NCBI GenBank assembly: GCA_029237695.1
Contig: CM055267.1
Location: 8,204,043 to 8,268,042, forward strand
Direction of reading: 5' to 3'
Length of the DNA stretch: 64,000 nucleotides
DNA from: Conchocele bisecta
Taxonomy: Eukaryota > Mollusca > Bivalvia > Lucinida > Thyasiridae
Positions within the stretch are counted from its first letter, which is position 1; the number at the start of each line of letters is the position of its first letter. Below, in pieces: positions 22,370-31,267 of this stretch. The position numbers were made by a program, and so were the translations under genes. The notes below the pieces were generated by a model. That model saw nothing but the letters and a program-made list of their open reading frames with translations. It searched no databases and was not told the DNA's origin.

Positions 22370-22690
22370 CAGAGAAATGTGAAGCAGATCCGAGCAAAGA
22401 AACAGAAATTATAAGCTATTTACCGGAGCATTAAGTTTTTGAATGCACCAAGTTCCGGGTGTTTCGTAATATATGTTACCATTACAAAACAGTGTAGTAT
22501 CCAAATAGCAGAATATGTTTTATTATATATGTGACATGCACTATATAGAAACTACATGCTCATGAAATGGTAACATATATTATGAAACACCCTGTATGTG
22601 ACCTCGACCCTGGGCTTAGCGGGGGCGGCACGAACGTGGATTGATCAAGCAGATCTGAGCAATGAAATTGTAAGCCTTTTACCCGAGCGG
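22370..22690 (+). repeat. ~165-bp satellite unit with inserted mariner-like MITE
   Basis: Same unit as inside the pearl element (TTTACC.GAGC.TTAA.TTTTTGAA.GCACCAAGT...GGCGGGGGC). It is split after CACCAAGT by a TA-flanked insertion (22,453-22,596) and resumes TATGTGACC. Confidence 0.75.
22454..22594. mobile_element. Mariner-type MITE, 27-bp inverted termini
   Basis: GGGTGTTTCGTAATATATGT...CATT at 22,457-22,483 and its complement at 22,566-22,592. The satellite sequence resumes with TATGTGACC, which suggests TA target use. Confidence 0.75.
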
Positions 22691-22983
22691 AAATGTTTAT
22701 TGACGGACGGATGCACAGACATGCCGACTCCAGTATACCACCACCCCTGACAACTAACTGTGGATGGTATAAAAATATTTAGAGCAATTCCGGACACATG
22801 GATGTATGCCAGCTATATCGTGTCCCATTGCAAGCGGGCATGATTATCATGATTATAAATATGTAAAAGGCCTTACCAATACGACTTCTGTAATATTTTT
22901 CATGGTCTTTCGAGCAGAACACCCTGCAAGGTAAATAGTTTCCTTCTCTAAAGCAACGAGGTATTGCAGTTGGTATTTGAAAC

Positions 22984-23047
22984 ACACACCATGGTGGTCT
23001 AAGGGATAAGGCACCTGCCTTGCAACTGGGAGGTTTGGGCCTTCACT
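22984..23047 (+). repeat. tRNA-like SINE head
   Basis: ATGGTGGTCTAAGGGATAAGGC resembles a pol III A box in a tRNA D-arm, and GGAGGTTTGGGCCTTCACTC lies at B-box distance. The B box lacks GGTTCGA, so it is a degenerate SINE head rather than a tRNA gene. Confidence 0.5.
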
Positions 23048-23053
23048 CGGATG

Positions 23054-23608
23054 TCTATTGTCTGTTTCACGAAACCTGCCCAAATTTTACGGCCATATAA
23101 ACAATGCAAAAACAAATTTTTTTTGGATAATATTAATTTTAGCAAAATTTAAGAATGAGCCGTCTTTTCATTTCGTGAAATTTGGTCAAATATTGATTTT
23201 ATTACGAAAAATGAATTTAACATGGGGAAAAAGAACTGGAGAACCTGGAGGAGGAGTCGAAAAACGAAAAAATTTGGAAATTGATTCTGAAACCTAGCTA
23301 CTTATCTTGGAAATGATCTAACTAAGAAAACAAAAGTTAAATTTTGAAAATTGGTCCACTATTTCTGAAATTAGAAAAATTTCCCCATGTTAAATCCCCA
23401 TACAGTGTAGACACCTTCACTCTGTGAATATATCTATGGAGATGTACATGGGTAAATTGTATTTTCGTAATAAAATCAATATTGGACCAAATTTCCCGAA
23501 ATAAAAAGAAGGCTCATTTTTAAATTTAATATTATAAAAAAAAATAATTGTTTTTGCATTGTTTATATGGCCGTAAAGTTTGGGCAGGTTTTGTGAAACA
23601 GACTATAG
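23054..23608. mobile_element. Large foldback element, ~180-bp arms
   Basis: TCTATTGTCTGTTTCACGAA at left mirrors TTGTGAAACAGACTATAG at right. Homology continues inward through GGCCATATAAACAATGCAAA, CATTTCGTGAAATTTGGTC and TAACATGGGG, i.e. about 180 bp per arm around a 170-bp centre. Confidence 0.8.
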
Positions 23609-23620
23609 TTAGTTAAATGT

Positions 23621-23818
23621 GGCTGTCACTGGAGAAATGGGGCTTATGTGTTTTTGCGACCAGTGTAGATCAGATCAGCTTGTGCAGACTGCACAGTTTG
23701 CCAATCCATGAGGGAAACACCCATCACACATATCATTATTTGGCTACGTGAGTGTGCTAGTCGATCAGGAGCTACACTGGTCACAAATCCCATAAGCCTC
23801 ATCTCTCCAGTTACAGCC
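23621..23818. mobile_element. MITE, GGCTGTnACTGGAGAAATGGGGC family
   Basis: GGCTGTCACTGGAGAAATGG at left and CATCTCTCCAGTTACAGCC at right, inverted. Fragments at 5.98-6.07, 12.17, 21.39 and 63.1 kb. Confidence 0.7.
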
Positions 23819-23879
23819 AAAAATAATGTGTAATAATATGCCTACCCACCTGATGCCTTCCATAAAATATAACAACTGG

Positions 23880-24568
23880 CAGAGCTCCAGATAAGCTTTG
23901 TGTCTAAAGAGTATTGAACCCCCTGATTTCAAACTAAATGCGTATTTTATTTTTACAAATGGATTATTCATTTTCTTCATTATTAAATAGGGAACAAATG
24001 ATCAAAACATAAAACAAATTTAACCATTCACTTATTTGAGTGTATTATTACTTATTCGCTTATATATACTGTAATACAGTTGAAAATTTACTTAGTTGAG
24101 CTGCAAAAAGCAAAATTGAAAATTTACTTAGTTGAGCTGCAAAAAGCAAACACGTTTGCTTTTTGCAGCTCATCTAAGTAAATTTTCAACTTTATTACAG
24201 TATTTCCATTACTCAATTTGAAAATCAATGCATATTTTTACATTGCCGTGAGTATTTTGCACTCCCACTGTTGATAACCAATGCATATTCAGCTAAAATA
24301 AGTGTGTAAAATGTAAATGCTTTGATTTAACGACGGCACTGGCTCATGACCTTGCATGTGGGGACCGACTATTTAAGTCCCTATCCGATAGGACTAGGCT
24401 AGCACGAAGTTGTCTTGCCCAAGGACATGCCGATTCGGCCATTCGTAGCAGGTCGAGGTGGGAATTGAACCCAGGGTCTCCCAATCCGGTGTCCGACGCT
24501 CTACATACTGAGCTAATCCGGCCACTAATCCGCAAAATATGCCAATATTCACCGTATCTGGAGCTCTG
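23880..24568. mobile_element. CAGAGCTCC MITE with 6-bp target duplication, carrying a SINE
   Basis: CAGAGCTCCAGATAAGC to TATCTGGAGCTCTG, flanked on both sides by AACTGG. Inside are two direct copies of GAAAATTTACTTAGTTGAGC and an inverted partner (24,080-24,195). A tRNA-derived SINE (24,318-24,527) is inserted in it. Confidence 0.85.
24318..24527 (-). mobile_element. tRNA-derived SINE
   Basis: Minus strand: GGCCGGATTAGCTCAGTATG...TAGAGC (A box in a tRNA-like D-arm), then GGGTTCAATTCCC (B box) about 45 bp later, followed by a non-tRNA body with TGTCCTTGGGCAAGACAACT and TAGCCTAGTCC. Standard pol III promoter layout of a tRNA-type SINE. Confidence 0.8.
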
Positions 24569-24617
24569 AACTGGGAGCTACTGTTGTTCATGATGGAGAA
24601 CTGGGCAACATGTCATA

Positions 24618-24690
24618 TTTGTTTGTTTGTTGGGGTTTAACGGCCTATCAACAGCTAAGGTCATTTAAGGCCGGGTCAATGGGTTTAGTA
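24618..24690 (+). repeat. Interspersed repeat / SINE tail
   Basis: TTGTTTGTTGGGGTTTAACG, then GGCCTATCAACAGCTAAGG and CATTTAAGGCCGGG. The same tail lies inverted at 59,270-59,345 with a (CAAA)n end. Confidence 0.6.
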
Positions 24691-24739
24691 CTAAATCCCA
24701 TATATTACCTGTACGAGTACATGTTCAAGTACATTTACA

Positions 24740-25325
24740 ATAAAACCAGATGGCCGCGGCCCGCATGTTGAGCCCGCCGAGGCATTTGATGGTCACAGAG
24801 TGTATTTATTTGAAGTTTGATGCCCAATAAGCATACAAAGTTTCAAGCAAATCTGACTTACGGTTACAGAGATAGTAGGTATGTGAAAACTTACTTCGAA
24901 GTCATTTGACCTTGACATAGGGGCACAGGGGCCGCATGAGTCGGACACAGAATGAATATATGGATGATGACTAATAAGCATATGAAGTTTCAAGTCGATG
25001 TGACTTAGGACTGCAGAGATATAAGGTATTTAAAAACTTTAACGCAGAATTCGGAACGCAAACTTCCAAGTCATTTGACCTTGACTTTGGGCACAGGGGC
25101 CGCATGAGTGGGATACAGCATGAATATATGGATCATGACTAATAAGCATATGAAGTTTCAAGTCAATGTGACTTAGGACTGCAGAGATATAAGGTATTTC
25201 AAAACTTTAACGCAGATTTCGGACGGACAGACGGACGGATGCACGGACACCTGGACGTCATTGTGATCACTATGTCTCGCTTTCCGCAAACAGGCTCGAC
25301 AAAAACTATATATTCAGCTCTGAAA
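24740..25325 (+). mobile_element. ~190-bp core-repeat element, cut by gap
   Basis: GATGGCCGCGGCCCGCATG at the left matches the left end of the GCCC-element family. Core repeats carry TTTGACCTTGAC, GGGGCCGCATGAGT, CTAATAAGCATATGAAGTTTC. A (GGAC)n tract starts at 25,220. Sequence stops at the N gap. Confidence 0.65.
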
Positions 25326-25825
25326 NNNNNNNNNNNNNNNNNNNNNNNNNNNNNNNNNNNNNNNNNNNNNNNNNNNNNNNNNNNNNNNNNNNNNNNNNNN
25401 NNNNNNNNNNNNNNNNNNNNNNNNNNNNNNNNNNNNNNNNNNNNNNNNNNNNNNNNNNNNNNNNNNNNNNNNNNNNNNNNNNNNNNNNNNNNNNNNNNNN
25501 NNNNNNNNNNNNNNNNNNNNNNNNNNNNNNNNNNNNNNNNNNNNNNNNNNNNNNNNNNNNNNNNNNNNNNNNNNNNNNNNNNNNNNNNNNNNNNNNNNNN
25601 NNNNNNNNNNNNNNNNNNNNNNNNNNNNNNNNNNNNNNNNNNNNNNNNNNNNNNNNNNNNNNNNNNNNNNNNNNNNNNNNNNNNNNNNNNNNNNNNNNNN
25701 NNNNNNNNNNNNNNNNNNNNNNNNNNNNNNNNNNNNNNNNNNNNNNNNNNNNNNNNNNNNNNNNNNNNNNNNNNNNNNNNNNNNNNNNNNNNNNNNNNNN
25801 NNNNNNNNNNNNNNNNNNNNNNNNN
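25326..25825. other. Assembly gap (500 N)
   Basis: Exactly 500 N, a placeholder size. Any left Polinton terminus, and a protease gene if present, would lie here or beyond. Confidence 0.99.
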
Positions 25826-26266
25826 TTTCAGTTTTTCGGAAACTTCGGTTATTTTTCCACCTAGTTCAGTAAGTGCTGCAGAGTCCTCTGAGCACAACAC
25901 CCCATACGCCTCCGTAAGGGCCGCCTGGTGGTCTTCTCGGGCTTTCTCAATACCCGTTCGGACTCGCTTAATTCCCACTCGGGCCTCTTCCCGAAATTCG
26001 GTTATTTTCCCACCTAGATCGTTTAGTTCTGTATGTGTTTCTTCACGACTTTGTGTAGTCACAGCCAGGGCATATACTCTAAGTTGTGATAGTAGACTCT
26101 TGTGAATCTCGTCCGTGGCCGCCGATATAGTTCTATTGATCAAGGCCTTTGTTGTTTCGGTAGTTAAAAAGTCGCTCTCTGTCGGGATGAATCCCCCTTC
26201 TGCCGGTTCCAAATTATTTGAATCTGTCACCCAATCGGAAGAACTACCTGGTCCGTATATACTCAT
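25826..26266 (-). CDS. Coiled-coil protein, 3' end lost in gap
   Basis: 147 visible residues from ATG at 26,266. An acidic/Ser-rich N-terminus (MSIYGPGSSSDWV) is followed by long heptad-like helices. A LGGKITE segment appears twice (DLGGKITEFREE and ELGGKITEVSEK), suggesting internal repeats of ~45 residues. It could be a fibre/stalk-type or scaffold protein, but this is inference from structure only. Just upstream of the ATG is an (AT)n run and TTATCAACATT. Lies 74 bp downstream of the next minus-strand gene. Confidence 0.65.
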
Positions 26267-26340
26267 AATGTTGATAATATATATATATATATATAAATTA
26301 CGAACATGCGTTTAATTCCAATCAATTTTAAGAAAATTAA

Positions 26341-27060
26341 TTAATTTGAAATTTCTAGGACGACCGAAATCGGGTAATCGTTCTTCAACTCTCGCCCTTT
26401 ATCATCAAAAATAGAGACCGTAAATTCGTGGATGTGTCCCGATTCCAAAACTTTCATCTCGGGGTGTGGGAAGTCTAAGGTCACAGTCTCCCCAAAGAAA
26501 CAATCGCTGGCTTGCACGGTTTTCAGTAATGTGCTGGGGGATCCGTCTACCATGTTGTACGATGTGTTCACCGGATCCAGGTGCACCCTGAGAGTTTTCG
26601 TGACGGCGAAGTTTACTGGGGTCGTGTCGACGTGCTCGCCCGTATCAAACACTCCATCATCGTTGGCAGGGTATGTTATTTTAAATCCTACCAGTGAACC
26701 CAACCCCGGTGAGATCCTTAAACGCCCCTTAACGGTCAATGTCGCAAGCCCCGTGGCTTTCGAGATTGCGAGAGTGGCTACACCAGCAAGCTTCGACGCG
26801 ACAAAAGCTTGGAGATCTCCGAAACTCCAAAGACCTTGAGGTACTATGGCACTTGGACTATCTACGAGTCTAGTTAGGTCTATTCTATCTAGGCGTTCAA
26901 AGTCGACGTCAGCGGCAACTGATGAGAACAACTCTAGCGTTTCAAGGTTTCTCCACCCAACCGTGAATGTGATTGATCTGAGGCCTACCCTACGTTTTCC
27001 GCAGCAGTTGTCGATTGACTTTTGAAGTTCACAACTCTCTTTTTGAACATTAGTAGCAAA
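26341..27060 (-). CDS. Candidate minor capsid (penton-like) protein of Polinton
   Basis: 239 residues from MFATNVQ (27,060); an alternative in-frame ATG at 27,099 would overlap the divergent gene, so the shorter start is preferred. The N-terminus has GLRSITFTVGWRN, a PQGLWSFGDLQAF block follows, then a predominantly beta C-terminal half (FGETVTLDFPHPEMKVL, HIHEFTVSIFDDKGRE, PISVVLEI). No membrane segment. Similar proteins accompany Polinton-type elements in invertebrates, and I read it as a beta-sandwich structural protein. The penton assignment is an inference from size, fold type and position. The frame is intact. Confidence 0.55.
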   Translation of the reverse strand, partial: FATNVQKESCELQKSIDNCCGKRRVGLRSITFTVGWRNLETLELFSSVAADVDFERLDRIDLTRLVDSPSAIVPQGLWSFGDLQAFVASKLAGVATLAISKATGLATLTVKGRLRISPGLGSLVGFKITYPANDDGVFDTGEHVDTTPVNFAVTKTLRVHLDPVNTSYNMVDGSPSTLLKTVQASDCFFGETVTLDFPHPEMKVLESGHIHEFTVSIFDDKGRELKNDYPISVVLEISN

Positions 27061-27083
27061 CATAATACATGTAATATCTTTCA

Positions 27084-28468
27084 ATGGATACCAAAGCATT
27101 TAGCTTTAATTATAATGCAAAGTACAAAGTTGGTAGTAAATACACGCAAAAAGTCGTTGTTAACCGCCTTGTACACCCAACTGTAACAGTTAGACCAGAC
27201 AGTGGCTTTACCACCAATTTCCCTAACATGTTTGAGAAATATGTAGTCCAAAGACTACTAGTCAAGATGTAATACTAAGATGGGATTTTTCCCATATGAA
27301 CTTCTGGCAGAACCAGCTAAATTTCGCTGTATGGTGTGCAATGGCCGGATGTGGAGTTTCACATCAAGACCATCTGACATCCAAGAATGTCATGCTCCGA
27401 AGTGTCTACAACTTTCATGTGTATTATACTATTAGGAGGATTCTCAAAGAACTAGGTATTCCACTACCTCAAGACGACGGCTGGGATCCCATTTCCAGCA
27501 CATACGACCGTAAGGCGTTCGAAAGATTGTGTAACGAATTTGAGGTACCAAAAGACGCGGACTGGAGACAGAAAGTATACACCCCAACCAACAGTTTAGG
27601 GTTAGTTCACCTTAAAGGGTTAGTGAGTGGTGAACATCTTAATAAAGTCCCTGTATATTTATCAGGGTTGTGGAGTGCTCGCGGAGCTACCCCACCACCA
27701 GTTAGAAAAATGGCAACATGGACTAAATATAATTATAAGTTGAATACGATGACGTTCGGTGATGAAGTGCTTGGTGGGCTTGCGTGTAAAGACGGTTATT
27801 GTCATTGGATACCTACTAAAGTAGCCCACATGGAATACCTAGACCTGGGTGATACTCCACAGATGCGAAATGCGTGGACCACATTTATGTTAGATAAAAG
27901 CACTGGATTTACGCAGGGCGGGGTTATTCGCCTCAACGACTCCATTCGCATATACGTATGGGCAATCCTCGCCTCACAGAAGCAAACACGCAGCGCTATA
28001 CTGGGCATGGGAACGGCCTTTGACGCACAAAAACAGTTCTTGGCACTTAGCGAGGACGCCATCTCAGCTAAGGTGGACCTTCAGAAGGCGATCCAGAATT
28101 ATCAAGATGTTTTGCAGACTGCCCGCACACCGGTAGTCTACGCATTTGGAATAGGTCTTTATATGGCACCGAGCAATATGATACTACGAGACGACCCGGT
28201 TGACGGTTACAATAATGAGATCGTAGTCGCCACTGCCAATCAAAAAATCGGCCGCAACGGGAACGTGAACACGGGTATTATCAAGCTCCCCACCAAGACG
28301 GTCGGACGCGAAGTTGTAAATGAAACCTATTACATAAAAATCCCAAAACACAAAATGGATACACCCACCCCAGTACCCCCAATTCACGAATTGGATGCAC
28401 CATCGAGTTCCCACAATTCACGAATTGGAACAGGAGAGGGAACTATTGTATCATCACGTTCCACATAG
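27084..28468 (+). pseudogene. Candidate major structural protein of Polinton, frameshifted
   Basis: One gene spread over three frames. 27,084-27,272 encodes the N-terminus (AFSFNYNAKY..., VNRLVHPTVTVRPDSGFTTN). A short conserved piece near 27,290-27,330 (FFPYELLAEPAKF) is in a second frame. The body starts at 27,299 (FWQNQLNFAVWCAMAGCG) and runs 390 codons, with RLNDSIRIYVWAILAS, GTAFDAQKQFLAL and FGIGLYMAPSNM as conserved-looking blocks. It is a recurrent long ORF of Polinton-type elements. Its position next to the minor-capsid candidate and ATPase makes a capsid role plausible but not proven. The C-terminal tail (PPIHELDAPSSS...) comes from palindromic repeats and ends without the hydrophobic segment I would expect, suggesting a deletion. 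Confidence 0.6.
28379..28428. repeat. Two CCAAT-ATTGG hairpins at convergent gene ends
   Basis: CCAATTCACGAATTGG at 28,379-28,394 and CAATTCACGAATTG at 28,414-28,427, in the 3' end of the + gene and opposite the 3' end of the convergent - gene. The same sequence recurs at 39,332 and 39,378. Confidence 0.8.
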
Positions 28469-29390
28469 CATAGTTCCATAGCAACGAGGATGCTTGCTAT
28501 CGTGACACCCTGCTCTCTGAACAGAGTGCGAAGACGCTCACTGAGTGTCGTCTCCTCGTGCAGGACCCCCGAGATTGTTTCGCGGATCCGACTTATTTGT
28601 GTGTGGAGAGCCTCACGGCAAGCCGATGCAGCCTGCAAGCGAGCTTCTCTTTCGTCCCGCAAAGACCGCAGTCGTTCGGTGATCCGCTCGGTAGATTCTC
28701 TATCGCCACCGGCTTCCTCCAGTTTTCTTTCTTCTAGCTCGATATGTTCATCCAGCACCGTGAGTTTGGAGAGTTAAGGACCAGTTCGCCCCGGACCGTT
28801 TGCAGAGCCTTATCGAGTCCACGGAGTTCGCAAAGAGGTAACGGTGGGTCATCGTTAGACCCTTGGTCGAGGTTGAGTATTTCGTTTTCGCTGAACGTGG
28901 TCTCCATCGTGTTAATAGCGTCGGTGGCTACTTGAGGGACCTCGCCGAGCTGTACCGTTTCTATCGAGGCGGCCGTCTTCGCCATCGTTTCGTCGGTAGA
29001 CTGTAGGGCCTTTACAGCGCGGGTTGACATAATTGTTTTACCACGCTTCCAACCTGGGAATCCGAGTTTGTTCCTTATGATTTGGCTACCGCCCGGGTTT
29101 CCGGCAATGGTACTCAGTGCTAGGGGTTTACCGGTCCTCGTGTTGACTAGTGGGAGATTTGATGCTGCTTTTAGTCGCAATCTACCGTTCAGATCATATT
29201 TAAACTTGGAGTAGTCGCGACCGACAGATGGGACCAGACCTTTTTCTGCCAAACTGTTGTAGTAGTCGTTTACAGCTCCCTCGAGTAATTCCCGACTTTG
29301 ACTAGTGGTAGCGCCACCTATTTCCCCCAATTGTGATTGGATTGGAACTGGAGTCTCTATGAAGGGCGTTTCGTTATCGTTATCTTTCAT
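28384..29390 (-). pseudogene. Coiled-coil Polinton protein with truncated hydrophobic tail
   Basis: Two frames that together form one gene. 29,390 to ~28,760 encodes an N-terminal domain (PIQSQLGEIGG, KYDLNGRLRLK, TGKPLALSTIAG, LRGLDKALQTVRGEL). After a single frameshift near 28,760, a charged coiled coil continues (EERKLEEAGGD...RSLRDEREARLQ) to SERLRTLFREQGVTIASIL. A recurrent Polinton-associated family. A long membrane-type tail normally follows this last motif; here it is replaced by unrelated residues from about 28,490, at the junction with the convergent gene. Likely a virion or membrane-associated component; function unknown. Confidence 0.65.
29327..29340. repeat. CCAAT-ATTGG hairpin
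   Basis: CCAATTGTGATTGG, within the first codons of the minus-strand gene (encoding PIQSQLG). An identical core recurs at 40,503. Confidence 0.75.
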
Positions 29391-29397
29391 CGAAGTC

Positions 29398-29690
29398 TTG
29401 ACATTGTGACCTTGACATTGGGCACAGGGGCCGCACAGGAAGGGGTAGAATGAAAATATAGATGATGATAAACACCCATATGAAGTTTCAAGGTAATGGG
29501 CAAAGCAGTTGCAGAGATATAGTATAACGAAAATCTTTAACCAAAAAACTTAACCAAAAAACTTAACCAAAAACTTTAACCAAAAAACTTAACCAAACAA
29601 CTTAACCAAAAACTTTAACCGGACACACGTACGTACGTACGCCAAAGTGCCGACTATATCACGCTTTCCGCAAGCGGGCGCGACAAAAAT
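29398..29690 (+). mobile_element. Core-repeat element insertion upstream of ATPase
   Basis: GTGACCTTGACATTGGGCAC, GGGGCCGCACAGG, GATGATAAACACCCATATG, several ACTTTAACCAAAAA repeats, CGTACGTACG, and GCTTTCCGCAAGCGGGCGCG. Same family as 19,006-19,700. It abuts the first readable ATPase codon and has probably removed its start. Confidence 0.7.
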
Positions 29691-29693
29691 CAT

Positions 29694-30300
29694 TCTAAAG
29701 ATTTAATAAAAAATCAACACCAATTCACCATTGGAGATTTAACTCTACCTTCAAACTTTAAAGTTTGTGATGCCCACTCTGCCATAATATGTGGGCAGAC
29801 AAGATGTGGAAAAATGGTTTTCATCCTCGACTTACTCGAGGGGTCCTACCGCGATGTCTTTCGACACATTGTGATCCTGTGTCCCACTGTGAGGCACAAC
29901 GATACTTATCATCGGTGCCCGTGGATATGGGCCGACCCTGAGGTATACGTTATTGACCCCGGTGACAGGCTTCACAATTGGTTGCGCGGCTTCTACCAAA
30001 TATTTCATGGCGAGCCCACCCTAAACGTGATTGACGATTGCTCGGCCAAGGCGGCGATGACCAAAAAGAAGGACATGCTCTCCGAGCTCGCATTTTCTGG
30101 CCGCCATGCTAGGCAAAGCGTATGGATCTCCACTCAAAAGTACAACGCCGTCCTCAAGGATCTGCGCGAGCAAACAAAATGGGTCGACCTCTTTCACTGC
30201 AAGGACCGAGACCGAGGTTCGACAGATGCTTTTGGAAACTAAGCACGCCAAGCTTCTGCTAAAGACTGATCAACCAACTGCTTATAAAGCTATCAATTAA
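29694..30300 (+). pseudogene. ATP: FtsK/A32-type genome-packaging ATPase, broken
   Basis: P-loop ATPase that would pump DNA into capsids. The readable frame begins at ~29,694 (SKDLIKNQHQFTIGDLTLPS) without an ATG, apparently truncated by the adjacent repeat. Walker A is GQTRCGKM (ending at 29,816), with Met where Ser/Thr is needed for Mg2+ coordination. Walker B is LNVIDDCSA (about 30,021-30,045). A conserved KKKDMLSELAFSGRHARQSVW...STQKYNAVLKDLREQ region follows. After HCKDRD (~30,207) the frame is lost: the C-terminal ETKHAKLLLKTDQPTAYKAIN is in another frame up to 30,300, which implies a short deletion with frameshift. Inactive as read. Confidence 0.85.
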
Positions 30301-30415
30301 TTACTGAGCAATTACTTAACACTCGTTAGTAACTGCTGAGTATATGCTTAACAATGCTTAGCAATTGCTGAACAATGCTGAAGAAATGCTTAACAAATGT
30401 TGAACAATTTGGTGC
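30301..30415. repeat. Iteron-like array of TGCTKARCAA units
   Basis: About nine degenerate units of 10-13 bp (TGCTTAACAA, TGCTTAGCAAT, TGCTGAACAA, TGCTGAAGAAA, TGCTTAACAAA) immediately after the ATPase remnant. May be a 3' UTR element, a replication-related iteron or simple repeat expansion. Confidence 0.7.
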
Positions 30416-30538
30416 TCCGCTGCGAGCTTTGTTGCGAGCATAACGGTGATCATAAGTATCAGGTGGTGTGCTTGGCAATATGTTAAAGTTATGAGACTTG
30501 TAAGAATAGTTAAATTAATTTTAAGAAAATTAGCAATA

Positions 30539-31267
30539 ATGAACTGCGACAAATTTCTCGATCAGCTAATGGAAGAAACCTCGACTCCGACTGCCGACAC
30601 GGTATCTTTCCTGAAAGATAATGAAACATCAACTCCGACAGAGCAATCGGGAATTGCAACACCTGTCGATACAAATGAAAATGAAAATGCAGCGCGACGC
30701 GAGCGGCTAGCTGTGCTGGTTGCTGGGGGACAATTGGAGCATTATCTCGGTAGGCGTCTCTCAGTTTGTCAGGTGGATAAGATGTCAGATGCGGAGATTG
30801 ATAAAATGTATGCGCGATACGAATCTAGGTTAGGTGCGGAGATGACAAAAACTCTTGGATCAGCGGCTATTCATTTGTACGCAACCGCCGTTAGTATACT
30901 TCTCCCTATACCAAACACCGCGGGATTGATTCGCGATCTAGAGACCGACCCTTTTATAGGACACACTCTTAGAACAGCCTGCTGCTCAATTTATCACAAG
31001 TTTGGAATGTACTTAGCTCCGCTGACAACCGCGTTGACCACGGGTAAACAACGTCAATTTGGACATATATGCCCACAAACTATAAGCTCTAATATTAATA
31101 TTATAAATGATGACACAAGACACACCTGCGAGAGTGACGGAACCACAATCTCCAATTTCAACACTGTTGAACCCGAGCACGTTGGGGGTTCAATAGGGGA
31201 TTGCTCCAGCTCCACAGGAGCCCTCAACACCCAATCAAGATTGGACGAATCCGGTTGCACGACATAA
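30539..31267 (+). CDS. Conserved Polinton protein of unknown function (242 aa)
   Basis: Start chosen at 30,539 (MNCDKFLDQLMEE); an upstream ATG at 30,446 would add a 31-residue non-typical extension. Thr/Glu-rich N-terminus, then a helical domain: ARRERLAVLVAGGQLEHYLG, QVDKMSDAEIDKMYARYESR, HLYATAVSILLPIP, FIGHTLRTACCSIYHKFGMY. I know the family as a recurrent ORF downstream of the Polinton ATPase; no function is established. The last ~60 residues are low-complexity, include a palindrome-encoded TQSRLDE, and the stop TAA is formed at the edge of the 8-kb insertion, so the C-terminus may be truncated. Confidence 0.65.
   Translation: MNCDKFLDQLMEETSTPTADTVSFLKDNETSTPTEQSGIATPVDTNENENAARRERLAVLVAGGQLEHYLGRRLSVCQVDKMSDAEIDKMYARYESRLGAEMTKTLGSAAIHLYATAVSILLPIPNTAGLIRDLETDPFIGHTLRTACCSIYHKFGMYLAPLTTALTTGKQRQFGHICPQTISSNINIINDDTRHTCESDGTTISNFNTVEPEHVGGSIGDCSSSTGALNTQSRLDESGCTT
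31231..31244. repeat. CCAAT-ATTGG hairpin
   Basis: CCAATCAAGATTGG near the end of the 242-residue frame, just before the insertion junction. Confidence 0.75.

Noticed and set aside
22984..23047. Genuine tRNA gene
   Set aside because: No complete cloverleaf, degenerate B box; treated as a SINE head.
25199..26266. Single 355-codon frame across the N gap
   Set aside because: The middle is N; the right part is a Polinton gene and the left part is a microsatellite element, so they are not one gene.
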